Assembly (NCBI GenBank): GCA_018257865.1
Contig: JAEUBA010000042.1
Location: 1-64,000, forward strand
Direction of reading: 5' to 3'
Source of the DNA: Stereocaulon alpinum
Lineage: Eukaryota > Ascomycota > Lecanoromycetes > Lecanorales > Stereocaulaceae
DNA: 64,000 nt
Shown here piece after piece: positions 31,203-42,808 of this stretch. Positions within the stretch are counted from its first letter, which is position 1. The number at the start of each line of letters is the position of its first letter. The position numbers were made by a program, and so were the translations under genes. The notes under the pieces were generated by a model. That model searched no databases and was not told where the DNA came from. It worked only from the letters and a program-made list of their open reading frames with translations.

Positions 31203-33487
31203 CTAGTAAGTTCTCTTAAACGGTGGTACTGCCTATATTTATGGTATTGTTAGACTGAAAATGTGGCGGGTAGATTCATGCTAACGAGAGGGATAGAGCT
31301 TACCTTGCACTCGTTCTCATCCAGTGTGTGCCCTATCACCTGTCTATAACCCAAGTCAACCTTACCCTGAGGCTCCTTCTGGAAACTCAGGGTATGCTTC
31401 ATCCAGTTCTTGTCGTCTCGGTCAGGGTAGTCCTCTCTTGCGTGAGCACCTCTTGATTCCTTCCTGTTAGCTGCCGATTCAGCCGTCTGCACGGCGCAGG
31501 TCAACAAATTTCTTAATTCTAGGGACTCAACCAGGTCGCTGTTCCAGATCATACTACGGTCTTTAGTGCCGAGCTCGGCAAACGATTGATCCACATCCTG
31601 AATGCGCTTGACACCCTCATCGAGAGATTCTTGTGTTCGGAAGACAGACACATCAGTTTGCATAACCTTTTGCATTGCGCTGCGGAGTTCGTGTGTTGAC
31701 TTAGGCCCAGAAGCAGTGCGGACCTTGTCGAGCACGCTGATGGTATCTGCGCCTGCATCTGCACGAATTTCCTTATGCGGCATACCAGGTTCGAACCTGT
31801 CACGTACGGTGTGGGAGACGGCGCGGCCAAAGACGATGAGATCGAGGAGGGAATTGGCACCAAGACGGTTTGCACCGTGGACAGAAACACAAGCAGCTTC
31901 TCCGCAAGCGAAGAGACCTGGAACGACCTTGTCATTGCCGGCTTCGTCTACAGTGATGACTTCGCCAGTATACTTTGTAGGAATACCGCCCATGTTATAA
32001 TGGACAGTTGGGAGGACGGGGATTGGCTGTTTGCGGACGTCGACACCGGAGAAGATGGAGGCTGTTTCTGAGATACCAGGGAGACGTTCATGCAGGACTT
32101 CCGGGGGTAGATGAGAGAGCTGCAGGTAGATATGGTCTTTATCTGGGCCTACACCACGGCCTTCCCGGATTTCCATGGTCATGGATCGGGACACAACGTC
32201 GCGCGACGCGAGATCCTTGGCTGTAGGGGCGTATCGTTCCATAAACCTTTCACCCTCGGAGTTCAGTAGATAACCTCCCTCGCCTCGTGAGCCTTCGGTT
32301 ATCAAGCAGCCAGCGCCATAGATACCGGTGGGATGGAATTGGACGAATTCTAGATCTTGGTTTGGTAGCCCAGCTCGAGCAACCATTGCCATACCATCTC
32401 CTGTGCATGTGTGAGCTGAGGTACAGCTGAAATACGCTCGTCCATAGCCTCCAGTTGCGAGTACGGTATTGTGCGAGCGGAATCTGTGGAGTGTGCCATC
32501 TTCCTGGTTATATGCGATGACGCCCTTGCATTCACCATCTTCCATTATGAGATCCAGAGCGAAGTATTCTATAAAGTAGTTGGTGTTATGTCGTAATGAT
32601 TGACCGTAGAGCGTGTGGAGTAGGGCGTGGCCTGTTCGATCTGCCGCAGCGCAACATCGATATGCTTGTCCTCCCTTTCCGAATTTCTGTGATTGACCAC
32701 CAAAAGCTCGTTGATAACTACACGGACATCAGTATACCTCTGTATAATGTATCCGATCTAGACAAACATCTTTCCGTCGTCTGTTCTCGAGAAAGGGCAA
32801 CCGTAGCTCTCGAGTTCAATGACGCTTTGTGGTGCTTCTCTTGTCATGTAATGTATTGCATCTTGGTCACCCAGCCAGTCGGAGCCCTTGACAGTGTCAT
32901 ACATGTGCCATCTCCAATCGTCTTCGTGCATACTAGACAAGAACCTTATCAGTGCGACTTCTGCTAGCATACCACTATTGTAAGTGCAAGCTTACTTTCC
33001 GAGCGCAGCGTTAATACCACCCTGTGCAGCCACTGTGTGACTTCTTGTAGGAAAGAGTTTGGATATGCATGCTGTATTGAAGCCAGCCTCCGCCAGGCCG
33101 AACGCAGCTCGAAGCCCAGATCCGCCGGCGCCAACCACGAGTGCATCATACTCATGATCCTATAGCAGTTCGTGTGAGGATGCAGGCTACAGTATTGGAG
33201 GTAGCTCAGCCTACTATTATGGGGTATTTGTTGTCGATGAACGGAGACGCCTCCTTGGCTCGTAGTGGCTGATTGGCGACAATTCGAGCTGGCGATAGCT
33301 ATTAGTGCATGCTTCGTTACACCAATATATCACGCCATACCGTGCGGTCTTGAGGTGGAGAACAGTCGGCTATGCCTTGCGGCCTTGGAGAACTGCAATG
33401 TCATGAGTACTGTCGTCATGTCTAGCTTGGAGAGCGAGAGCAGACCTTAGACGCTGAAGCCAGGCTTCGCATCCCTAAAGAAGCCAT
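31203..33487 (-). CDS. SDH1: Succinate dehydrogenase flavoprotein subunit, 646 aa, seven exons
   Basis: Mitochondrial complex II subunit that oxidises succinate to fumarate with covalent FAD and feeds electrons to ubiquinone. Exons are 33487-33446, 33392-33341, 33288-33215, 33159-32996, 32932-32768, 32717-31304 and 31232-31203, total 1941 nt. All six introns keep frame. The first two exons encode an Arg/Ser-rich mitochondrial presequence, with the mature part from about ASPFIDNKYP. The nucleotide-binding block is DALVVGAGGSGLRAA, and RSHTVAAQGG contains the His that carries FAD in the family. Substrate-site blocks include HPTGIYGAG and CGEAACVSVHGANRLGANSLLD. The C-terminus ends VPPFKRTY. A transposon begins about 150 bp upstream of the ATG, which may have reshaped its promoter. 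Confidence 0.95.
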
Positions 33488-33637
33488 AGTGATAGTGGAC
33501 CAGGCAATTGAGCTCAAGTTCAATTGTGAGAAAGGGTAGTAGAAGGTGAGGAGGCAAAAGGAAGCGTGTGGGTTGCAAAGGCGGGACCATAATATCGACA
33601 ACGAATACGGTTAGTTCCCCGCGGAACCATAGCCGAG

Positions 33638-33669
33638 GCTATCCCTTTGACCGGCAGAAAAGCACACCC
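33638..33669 (+). repeat. Left terminal inverted repeat, 32 bp
   Basis: Perfect inverse copy of 36166-36197. The outer side lies next to the palindromic motif ATAGCCGAGGCTAT, which overlaps the repeat start. Confidence 0.9.
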
Positions 33670-33782
33670 TGCGGGAACTAAGCCCTATAGGGCTGTGTAT
33701 GCTGTTGAGGCGCTTTTTGCATGCTATTGCGCCTACAATAATTATATCTATAATTAAATATCAACTCCTACTTATTTAATCT

Positions 33783-35891
33783 ATGCGCATCGATAAGGTT
33801 GAGATAGAAGGTCCCTCGGACGAGCTCCTATGGAGCGGAAAAGAGAAAGCAGCCTATGGGAAGCGCTCCTTAGCAGATATTCTGGATGAGGTGGAAAGTC
33901 AGCATAATGCATCAACCTATAATCGCATACCTGTTGAATTGGGAGCACTAGCTATCGAGCTTCCCTAGGAGGACCCTACACCCTACGAGCTATTCAGCAT
34001 CTTTATTACACCTTACATGCTTGATCAGGTTGCGCTGTTTACCAATGTTAAGGCAGAACAGTGGTGGAGAGACCCTTCTAAGAAAAAGCAAAGACATACT
34101 CGCCCCTGGGAGACTATAGATGGACCGGAAATTGGGGCCTAGATTAGGGTGCGTCTGCTAATGGGTCTGGAGCGAGCGGCGACTTATCAACAGTACTGGA
34201 ATACGTCCTATAGCGGAGCTATCTTTGTGGCTATTCAGTCCGTAATGACTGTCAGGCGGTTCGAGCAAATACGCCGCTTTCTGAAGATAAATGATCCTCG
34301 ATCAGAGCCAAAAGATATTGGATAAAAGAAGGATTTCTGGCGGAAGATCGAGCCATTTGTCCAGGGCTTTCGAGCAGGGTGTTTAAAATACTACACCCCT
34401 GGGAGCTACGTCTCTGTTGATGAGCTCTTGGTGAAGTTTAAAGGAAGATCACGTCATACGATAAATATTGCTGCAAAAGCAGGCGGTAAGGGCTTCAAGA
34501 TCTATGCTATTGCCTGCGGCGATTACCTGATTGACTTTTTATTTTCATCTAAGGTACGTAATTCTTTGAGTTTAGCTTGGAGTCTACAACTTCCCTACCA
34601 AATTCTGGTAGAACGAGTGTATAATTTGAGTACGAATTTACTTGAAAACATCAGAATATTGGCCTGCGGAGTTGTTGCGGAGCTGTTGCGGGCAAAAGTT
34701 GCAACTTTGCCAAAAGTTGAGAATTACCATGTTTTATTTAAGAATATATACTAGACTCAACCATTATTATATCTCTATTAAATTTTATGAGTAATTAGCT
34801 TAATATCTATACTAATATATATTTAGACGGCGAAGGTATCCGAGTTAAAGACAACTCAGCAGCTCGGCTTCCCAGCAGACTCTAAATTCTCAGCCTCATA
34901 CAGAGTTGTCTTGCAACTCGTGCAAAGCCTTCCAAATCTGCCCTATCGATATCATCTCTTCACCGACAACTTCTTTACTACCCAGAGATGTATGGAGGCG
35001 CTACGTACGTTATTCGTAGCGCACAGTAGGACCTGCAAGGCTGGCTTAGGGTTTCCAAATCAACTCCTTGCGATACGGTTAAAAGCAAAGAAGAAAAGTC
35101 ACTGGGGCTTAAAAGCCTAGATATATATTAACGACCGAATACTTTGTTTGTGCTGGGTCGATAATAACACCGTCCAATATATGACTATAGGATATACACC
35201 GGAGGATATCCAAGCTACCCACTAGCTTAACCCACATAAGAGACACGGTATCCCAGCGAAGTTATAGGATACTATCCCAGAAGCAGACAAGCCAAATCTT
35301 TAAGAGGAATAGGACGAAGCTCTTCCAACACCGTCAATTATCTACGAGTACAATATGCATATGAACGGCGTTGATCGGGTTGCACAGATGATCTATAAAT
35401 ATGCAGATGAACGACGCAATCTACGCTATTAGGTTGCCCTTTTCGTCTTTATCACCTCTGCTTCAGTGGTTAACGCATTCAGACTCTACTATATTCTCCA
35501 CCAAGCTGAGAAATTCAGGCAGATGAGACATACAGACTTTCAGCGATCAATTGCGCTCGAGCTTACTAAAAGATCTCACACTCATAGACGCAAAGAGCCA
35601 GTAACCCAGCTCGCTGATCAACCGGTCGTGCGCCCTGAGCACTACTGGGAGAGGCTTCCAGCCAGGCAAAGATGCAAGCCCTGCAAAGATCGCAAGGCTG
35701 CAAGACCTTCCCATAAACGCAAGGCTTTGGGGGAAATCTCTGGCAATAGTGTTAAAAAGCAGAAGCGATATATCTCTCAGGTTAATTGGCAGTGCGGCAA
35801 GTGTAAAACACCTTGCTATCGACGTAATAGACAGTGCTGGGACTGGCTACACATACTGAATAGCGATAAGGAAGGAGTTCTAGCCAATTAG
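33783..35891 (+). pseudogene. piggyBac transposase (DDE_Tnp_1_7), disabled by stops
   Basis: Read in one frame with an interruption at 34554-34826, the sequence shows the family order: an N-terminal YELFSIFITPYMLDQVALFTN block, YQQYWNTSYS, RFEQIRRFLKIND, then SVDELLVKFKGRS (first catalytic Asp), FTDNFFTTQ (second Asp), CWVDNNTVQYMT (third Asp), NGVDR, and a Cys-rich C-terminus (CKPC, CGKCKTPC) like the zinc-binding tail of piggyBac proteins. At least nine in-frame stops occur, all TAG or TAA and none TGA, each explicable as C-to-T change at a former CAG/CAA. It is therefore non-functional, probably inactivated by RIP. Confidence 0.85.
34554..34826 (+). other. AT-rich interruption in the transposase, probable intron
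   Basis: 273 nt beginning GTACGT and ending TTTAG. Removing it joins FSSK to TAKVSELK in frame. It is longer and more AT-rich than other introns here, so it could instead be an insertion. Confidence 0.5.
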
Positions 35892-36165
35892 TGTTCAGAT
35901 ATTAATTTCCAGGGCAAAAAGCGTCTGATTTACAAGCTTTGCCCCCGGTGCAGATTTCATAGATTTAGCTAGATGATCCGGCGGAGCCAAATTAAGATGG
36001 CAATAGCTATCTACATTAATTTTGGTAGGAATCGCTGCAAGATTGATGTATCTATACATCTTGTTACCTTTGTTTACTTTCCTGATTTAGTGCCAAAAAT
36101 CGAGGACTAGCGCCGGAGGTCGGTGCTTATGCACGTACTAGCACCTAATCGGGTTTAGTTTTGGG

Positions 36166-36197
36166 GGGTGTGCTTTTCTGCCGGTCAAAGGGATAGC
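36166..36197 (-). repeat. Right terminal inverted repeat, 32 bp
   Basis: Perfect inverse of the left terminal repeat; it reads GGGTGTGCTTTTCTGCCGGT from the inside. Confidence 0.9.
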
Positions 36198-38779
36198 TCT
36201 CCTCAAAGGAAACCGCAAACAAGCTCATCGAATAGGGGAAACCTTCTCAGAATGGCACGGACGGCAGGTAATGTTCTTATCAAACCCTCCAGTCATTCCG
36301 TACAAATGTCATCGCTTATCTGGACACGTTCTCGGCATCACAAGCCCCTCCAGCAAAGACAACTCGCACCACCTTGCAATGTGGTGGTCTCGATCCGGAG
36401 GACAAAGACCCAGAAAACGAACCAGAGTCAGACATCCCTCACGCTGACACTCAAGGAGTCCTCGTTACCCAAGTCCCTGCATGGTCGCTCGATGTCATCG
36501 ATCAGCAAGGAACTATCGCTATGCTCGTAGAGGGAACGCAGTGTCCATCTCGGGCATCGAGATCACGCCCGTCAAATGGCGGCAACCCAACCTGATCATT
36601 CGCAAAGGCCACACCGATTAATGAAATAGTCATAGTTTTTGCAAATGCTGTTCACGCAAATGTCGCAATTGGAGGGCGGTTACGCATTGCAAAAGGTGTC
36701 GGTAAATGTAAACTGTATGTGGGACGTGGAGACGTCGAGCTTTGGCAACGCAACAATTGTCGGGTGTAGGCCATCACGAAGACCAATGCGAATCCATCCT
36801 TGTTTGTAAGAAGTTCGCTGGGCCTCAAGCCAGCTGTGATTGCCTGCAGAGGATGGATGTGCGCGATGCCACGGCCCTCATTAAGGCTATATTAAGGTTT
36901 GCAGTGTACTACATGAAGAGAAAGCCAAACTTGAGCGTGTAAATACTATTGCCCCAAAGGTTCAATCCTAAGCCTAGCAAAACACAAGAGGAGATTCGTT
37001 TGGATAGGGGTGGTGCACAGAGTCGCACATTCGCCGGAGGAGCCTTGGGAGGGGAAGATTGGCGTGCGCGCGAGTTTGCCCCATCGACGAACGAGACCTA
37101 TCAACCATTTCTTGGGAATGAAAGGCTTTCAAGCGCGCAAGGCCACGTCATTCTCAAAAGAATACCCGAGCTATTTTTATGGCACAAGATCGGAGACATA
37201 TATCGAAGTCTAAGACCAGTAGAAACCTACATGAGGGTCGTGCCACAGAGGCACTCGAATCTGGCTCCAGCACCCAGGGAACGCGGGCAGAATCTGGGAG
37301 CTACATAGGGATGCTGGGCATCCCGTGGGCTCGTTAGAAAGGGATCGATAGACTGTGAAAGGATGTTCTGTGCGCCAATTCGGATCTTGAGACGTCAGAT
37401 GAGGGGTCTTGTCTGTCTTAATGCTATTATATCTGTGATGTTGTGGGGACAACGAAGTTTTTGGCATTGCGCTATGTCTTTTCGAGCATATAAGGTGAAT
37501 CCTGATTCCAATTTGTGGTTTCGACTTCACACGTCCATAGAACTTCGCTCTACGCAAGAAATTGCGGGCGACTAACGATCTCGATGTTGACTGCGGCACG
37601 TGGTCTAGCATTCGTTATGCTGACCACTGCAGTACGAGTTTAGGCCACAGTGCGGCCCCCTTCTGCTACTATCATTCGCCCTGTCAACCCCTTCAAGGTC
37701 ACCCGGCGGGGTTTCGAGTAATTCTACCTTATTTCTTCACAGGGCCAAGGACCTAGCAAGGGGGCCCTGGATATCCGTAAGCGGGTAAACCCCCACGAAA
37801 CCACGCCTGGTTCGACGCAACTCAGAGATTCGTAACGCCGCGGACTCCAGCAGCGCGGAGTCATCTCGATTGGCTTGAACGCAGTGGTGAGTATAACGAT
37901 ATCAGGGCATTATGAAAAGCTGGTAATAACAAGAATTTTCGCAATGGCCAACAATGACTGCTTTTGTGGGGTAGGAGTTCTCCGTGAGCCTAAGAAGAAT
38001 TGAGCTACTGACTGGCTAATTCCGCTAAGCTGGCTGTTCTTTCGGCTGAAACCTAAGAGGAGCGCCTTGGAACTCAGTCCCCAGATCTGGAATCGGTAGG
38101 TTCTGGAGACTGAGATCATCGCCTGGGTCGCCTGTTCTAGGGTGGCTTCCTGGGGGCTAAATGCCAACTAGGGGGTTTCGCCAGTCAGCAGGTCAGCATA
38201 CAGCACGATGAATGTTAGCACAGACGCCGCAACAGGGTTCGAGTTGGGTACGAAGTCCAATCAATTCCCCTGTGTTCGCGGATCGTCCTCTTCTTCTTTG
38301 CCCCGATACAGTGTAGGTACATCCTTTTATCAAGGCACCAATAATAACGTCCGCGCTCGATTTCATCGAATTTCGAGATCCCCATCCTCTGCCTCAGCCT
38401 TTGCCCTTTTCAAAAAACTTTTATGTCATATTTAATTGCCACCCTTCAATGCTTATATAAAGGGCATAGAGGATTCTCAACTCTATTACCATGTGATATT
38501 ATATGCAAAGAAGATGGTCCTTACGCATGCTCCATGAGTAATGTGATTTTATCACACGTCAGGCGTCGAACGATTCACTTCACTTCAGCGGTTGGTACTG
38601 ATACGGATCACCACGTTCAAAACCATGCGTTTTGATGGTTTCATGTCGTTCCAGATCGGTCACAATAAAAGTCGCACCCTTCAGCTTCGGCGCAATTGAA
38701 ACAAAAGATATTCACGAATTCCCAATCCCAATTTACCGAGTTACACCGACTGGACGCCTAAGTTGCATGTCTACACAGC
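36198..38779. other. Long gene-poor stretch to the right of the transposon
   Basis: Short open frames only. One in-frame acidic stretch at about 36374-36595 (GGLDPEDKDPENEPESD) is unmatched. The original SDH1 upstream region may lie here beyond the inserted element. Confidence 0.4.
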
Positions 38780-39512
38780 ATGTCTTCCCTCAACTGCGTT
38801 AAGACAAAGCTCCCTCCCTTGCGGTCTCTACTTACCCCAACGACAGCTCGCTCAACAACGCTACCTCGGCTAGCAATTGGTAGTCTGCAACACCACAACG
38901 TCGCCACAAATGTTATCGGAACACCCAACCCGAATGAGACTCCAGACAAGCCCTCACCGATAACCCAGGCATGTTACAAGCTTCCCAAGAACAAGGCGTT
39001 TGTATGTTCTTCCTCCCAGCGCAGCAAAGATACAGAGTATACTAAGTACCCCTAAGTCAACCTTCCTCTATCACAAACTCTCCAGCAGTGAGATCCCTAC
39101 GGGCTGGTCTAACTCTCCTGCCATCCTAGAGTTAGCTATCGACCTGCACACTTTCCTCGAAGAGACATACGGTCGGCCTCTCCAAGCGCCAATGCCTATC
39201 GCTGTCAGAATGGTAGACGGACCTGCTGACCAGGAGAAATCCATTCAACAGTACCTCTTCGAAGCTGGAGGCAGTCACTATCTCTATTTCGGACCCCCTT
39301 GTTACCTCCCGTATGGTATTGTACATCGCGTCACCAAGCCGGCTAGTCTGGAGAGCGTACTTCAGGTTTTGAGAACGGAAGGAGAGGGAGCGTTGGAGAA
39401 GGTGACACTCGAGAAGCCGTTGAAGTCCAATCTGACAGAGCTGAAGAATAAGGTTGTGGGAATGATGGGTAGAAATGAAGTTGACGAACATCCAACTCCA
39501 GCATGGAAGTAA
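38780..39512 (+). CDS. Conserved-looking protein of unknown function, possibly mitochondrial, 225 aa, one intron
   Basis: Exons are 38780-39001 and 39057-39512. The 55-nt intron has a GTATGT donor, a TACTAAG branch and an AAG acceptor, and joins PKNKAF to STFLYHKLSS in frame. The N-terminal 40 residues are rich in Arg, Ser, Thr and Leu with no acidic residue, as in mitochondrial presequences. The body (SNSPAILELAIDLHTFLEETYGRPL, PIAVRMVDGPADQEKSI, YLYFGPPCYLPYGIVHRV) looks folded but I do not recognise it. Reading on unspliced, with the G at 39002 skipped, also gives coding-like sequence, so the acceptor choice is less certain than the gene itself. Confidence 0.65.
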
Positions 39513-41185
39513 AATTCCTGCTTTTTTGTTGAGTCAATGACAAGGCCAGCACCAACTGAGATGTAGCATCAAGATGTACTCTGCTTTTTGGAGAATAACG
39601 TAGCAATAGCAGGAGATGTTGCATGAGCCACGCTTTTGGAGCATACTTGAACCTCAGGATGGCGAGTAGTCATAAGCTTTTGCTGAAAAGAAAGATGTCT
39701 GTCGAAATTGAGCATGCGAGCAGTTTTCATCTAATCAATACCGAATTGAACATTTGCCACTCGGTTTTGCCCACAGTTGCCGCTACTGAGCTAGTACCTT
39801 ATTTCCGCAGCATCGTCTTTCCATTCTAGCCACTAGCAACGGTCCGCATTCATCGAACCGATCTTCGAATCCGATTATGTTCAGCTATATCCTAGAGGGT
39901 CAGAAGAGACTCTGGTGGTGGAAAAGGTCCAGACGTGTTACGTGCATTATCTGACAACCCTGCTTGTTGATGTTGTCGTCGTCCACTCATGCAGACATGG
40001 TAGCACCATTCGTGTATTGGTGAAAGAAGCCGACTATGACATTGTTTGAAGAGACAGGGGACTCGAATCAAGCTACCGCATCGATGGACCGCTTCTCTTT
40101 TCAGTGGTCGCGACTTTGCCGCGCGTAATGGCGGCGATGCTGTCCGAATATATCTTGCTGTGTCTGTGATTACACTCACTTGCTTTAAGCGGGCTTCTCT
40201 ATCCCAACACATATCCAGAGCTACAAATTCAATGAATGTCTAACGAAACAGCTCATTATCGCCGTACTGCACCCACGCTAGGATTCAGGACGCAGTAGCG
40301 TTAGGTAGTCCTTCGAGTACCTTCATCGCAAGCATTCAATGCCGGAGAACGGATATTTCAACGTCACACCCCACTTTCTTTTGACGATCTTCCCATCCGA
40401 GCTTGCGCTGCGAGCTGAGCGTTGACGTATAATAGAATTTGTATTTGTGGTGGATCTAGTGGGTACCAATGGCGGGAGAGTAAGGGCGTCTCAACAGCAA
40501 CTTCTACTAAAGCTTCGTCATCGTCGCATGCATAAGATGCATCTCTGTGAATCTGACCTCCAGGAAGGAATGGGTCCGGCAAAGGCTGGTATCAAGGACC
40601 TGTTTCTGCTACGGTAGAACTTACTGTAGACATTGGCCGATGTTGTTCGTTCGGCATCTACTACGTATATAGTAGATGACCGAGAAATGTAGAAAGCATC
40701 AAGACAAAACACGAAAAGCCTTTTACTAGGACAACTAAGCGTATCTGTAACGAGATACGGGCATAATGACGCGGATTCCACACAACGAAAACGAGAGTGA
40801 GTGCCCACATCTCCATTGTCTCTGTTGCAATACATGTGCTGTAGAGAAGTTACAAATGACAAGCGTCATACGGTAAGCCACAATGATATGTCTTAGTACA
40901 ACATTCAGGATAGTGCATCATAATGATGTTTGCAACCTGCAAGACAAGAGACGTGAGCTCGAGAGATGAACCCTAAGTCCGAAGTTTAGCCGACGCGCTA
41001 TCGTATGCCCATAGCAACGGCGCATTATGTATCCTTACAACAAAGATGTGACTGACTTTGGACTAGGCTGTTGCAAGTCAGCAAAGATCGCAAACACTAC
41101 GCATATCTGAGGAAGAGCTTGTGCTGAAGCCCGGGGTTATGCACTGACAAGATGCCTGCTAAACGTCAGAACTCCACGCCCCACA
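39513..41185. other. Intergenic
   Basis: No supportable gene, repeat or RNA gene seen. Confidence 0.45.
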
Positions 41186-42298
41186 ATGTTCAGAGGGCGC
41201 AGTAAAGGCCATGGTAGGGGACGTGGAGGTTATGGCTCGGTCTCCAAGGTACCTCTAAAGGGTCTCTTTTCCGATGGAATATGGCAGTGTAACTGTGACC
41301 CTCGACTTCCGGCGCAACATTTCCAAACCAAGAATGGTGGCAAGAATCACGGACGTTGGTTTTATACATGCCAGAAGGCCCAACCCAAACGTTGTGATTT
41401 CTTCCTTTGGGACGATGAAGCAAAGAGCCGAGAAGCAGCAGCTGTGCTGAACAATTCTCGCACCGAACCGCTACCCTCGCCTCAAACACCTCAGAAGCCT
41501 TCACTATACGGCCTTGCTACACCTCAGACTTCGACACGTTTTATGCCAGCCAGTCCAGAAGTTACGACACCTTACACGCCCTCTAAAACATCCCATAGTG
41601 TACCTCTATCGTACAAACGAGGCGACGCGACTCAAGCAAGCACGACCCAAGGCAGTGACTCCGAAGACGAATTCTATGACTGGCCAGCGAGCGATGATGA
41701 AGAAATGTCGAAGGTCGCTGACCAAGCATCAAGTCGTCACTCCATGCCACCACCAGAAACGCCGCGCAAGGTAATTAAGACAGACATGCTTTCTACGCCC
41801 GGGAAGCGCACATATAATGACATGGTTTCGGAGAGCGGCGTCACAGAGAGACCCCCATGGCCAAAGCCTTCCATGGAAGCTACAGGGGATGATGTGTTCA
41901 CGACGCCTGCCACAGGCGTTCCTGGTAGGGGGCTATTCGTAGCCACCAGCCTCCCCTCACCAGCCGAAACGCCTACGCCAATCCGGTACAAGGACATTCC
42001 TTCTACACAAGACTCGGAACTGGCGTCTGAACTGCTCAGTGTGCTCCAAAACCACCACGTCTCTATCCCACCTGAAGTACAGATATCGGTTAAGAACATC
42101 TGCAATAAGCATGTACTGTATACGCGGGGCATAATGAGAGGACGTGACATTTCAAGGGCCATGGTCAAGACGAAGGATGAGCGGATAGCGGAATTGCAAG
42201 GTGAGATTGAAGGTCTGAAGGCAGAGAGAGAGACGAATAGGGCTGTTATCAGACATCTGAGAAGGGACATGGCTGCCAGGAAAGAGGCCGGTAGCTAA
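41186..42298 (+). CDS. GRF-type zinc-finger protein, 370 aa
   Basis: Residues 35-75 form a GRF zinc finger: C35 and C37, then the GRW of NHGRWFYTC with C62, then C70 in KRCDFFLW. GRF fingers bind single-stranded DNA and are found in topoisomerase III, APE2 and NEIL3. The N-terminus is Gly/Arg-rich (GRSKGHGRGRGG), compatible with RNA or DNA contact. The middle is disordered with many TP and SP sites and an acidic patch (SDSEDEFYDWPASDDEE). The C-terminus (about 320-365) is a predicted coiled coil (ERIAELQGEIEGLKAERE). No nuclease or helicase domain is present, so it may be an adaptor. Single exon. A DNA-repair or transcription role is inferred. Confidence 0.85.
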   Translation: MFRGRSKGHGRGRGGYGSVSKVPLKGLFSDGIWQCNCDPRLPAQHFQTKNGGKNHGRWFYTCQKAQPKRCDFFLWDDEAKSREAAAVLNNSRTEPLPSPQTPQKPSLYGLATPQTSTRFMPASPEVTTPYTPSKTSHSVPLSYKRGDATQASTTQGSDSEDEFYDWPASDDEEMSKVADQASSRHSMPPPETPRKVIKTDMLSTPGKRTYNDMVSESGVTERPPWPKPSMEATGDDVFTTPATGVPGRGLFVATSLPSPAETPTPIRYKDIPSTQDSELASELLSVLQNHHVSIPPEVQISVKNICNKHVLYTRGIMRGRDISRAMVKTKDERIAELQGEIEGLKAERETNRAVIRHLRRDMAARKEAGS

Positions 42299-42808
42299 GT
42301 CTTGGGGTTTATTGGACAGCACAGGGAAAGGGAAACGCTAGTGGAATGATACCCAATCTATAAGAGCGAGTGAGCAGGTAATTTCCAAATGACCTTTTTT
42401 TTAGTCAGTTGTTGATACAAATTGCCTTTTTGAAAGACGAAACCCACTCCTTGCCCATGTTCCTTTGCTTGAAAGCCCGGCTTGGAGTCTGGATCATGAT
42501 GTTTTGGCTCCCGTAATGCCATGCAATCCCTTGTTTCCGGCTCGATTACATGCTCTTCGATTCTTTCGTTGTCCCAAGCAGCCGGTTCCGCTTATACTTC
42601 ATTAACGTACGGCTTGCGCTAGCTGACACAAATGCGACAAAGCGACATGCGAGGTATAGCAAGCATTGACTCCTTAGGTACCCTATGAGCCGCACATGCG
42701 CACTATCAGCGCTTGCGAAACAGATGTGCAGTAAGAGGGCTGCCAGCTAATGGCAAATATCCCCGCTTCATGTGCTGAATTAAAGTGGTCTATACATCTT
42801 CCTAAGCC
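42299..42808. other. Intergenic
   Basis: Nothing supportable seen. Confidence 0.45.

Larger units (their letters stand above)
33638..36197 (+). mobile_element. piggyBac-type DNA transposon, decayed, about 2.56 kb
   Basis: Bounded by 32-bp perfect inverted repeats at 33638-33669 and 36166-36197, starting GCTATCCCTTTGACCGGCAG. Weaker similarity continues inward (AACTAA followed by CCC), suggesting longer imperfect termini. The interior encodes a DDE_Tnp_1_7 transposase (listed separately) on the plus strand with premature stops. No TTAA target-site duplication is visible at either edge, which is unexpected for piggyBac. The element lies upstream of SDH1. Confidence 0.85.

Noticed and set aside
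38996..39006. Programmed or accidental +1 frameshift in the 225-aa protein gene
   Set aside because: A 55-nt intron with good donor and branch site gives the same frame change without invoking frameshifting; kept only as an open point.
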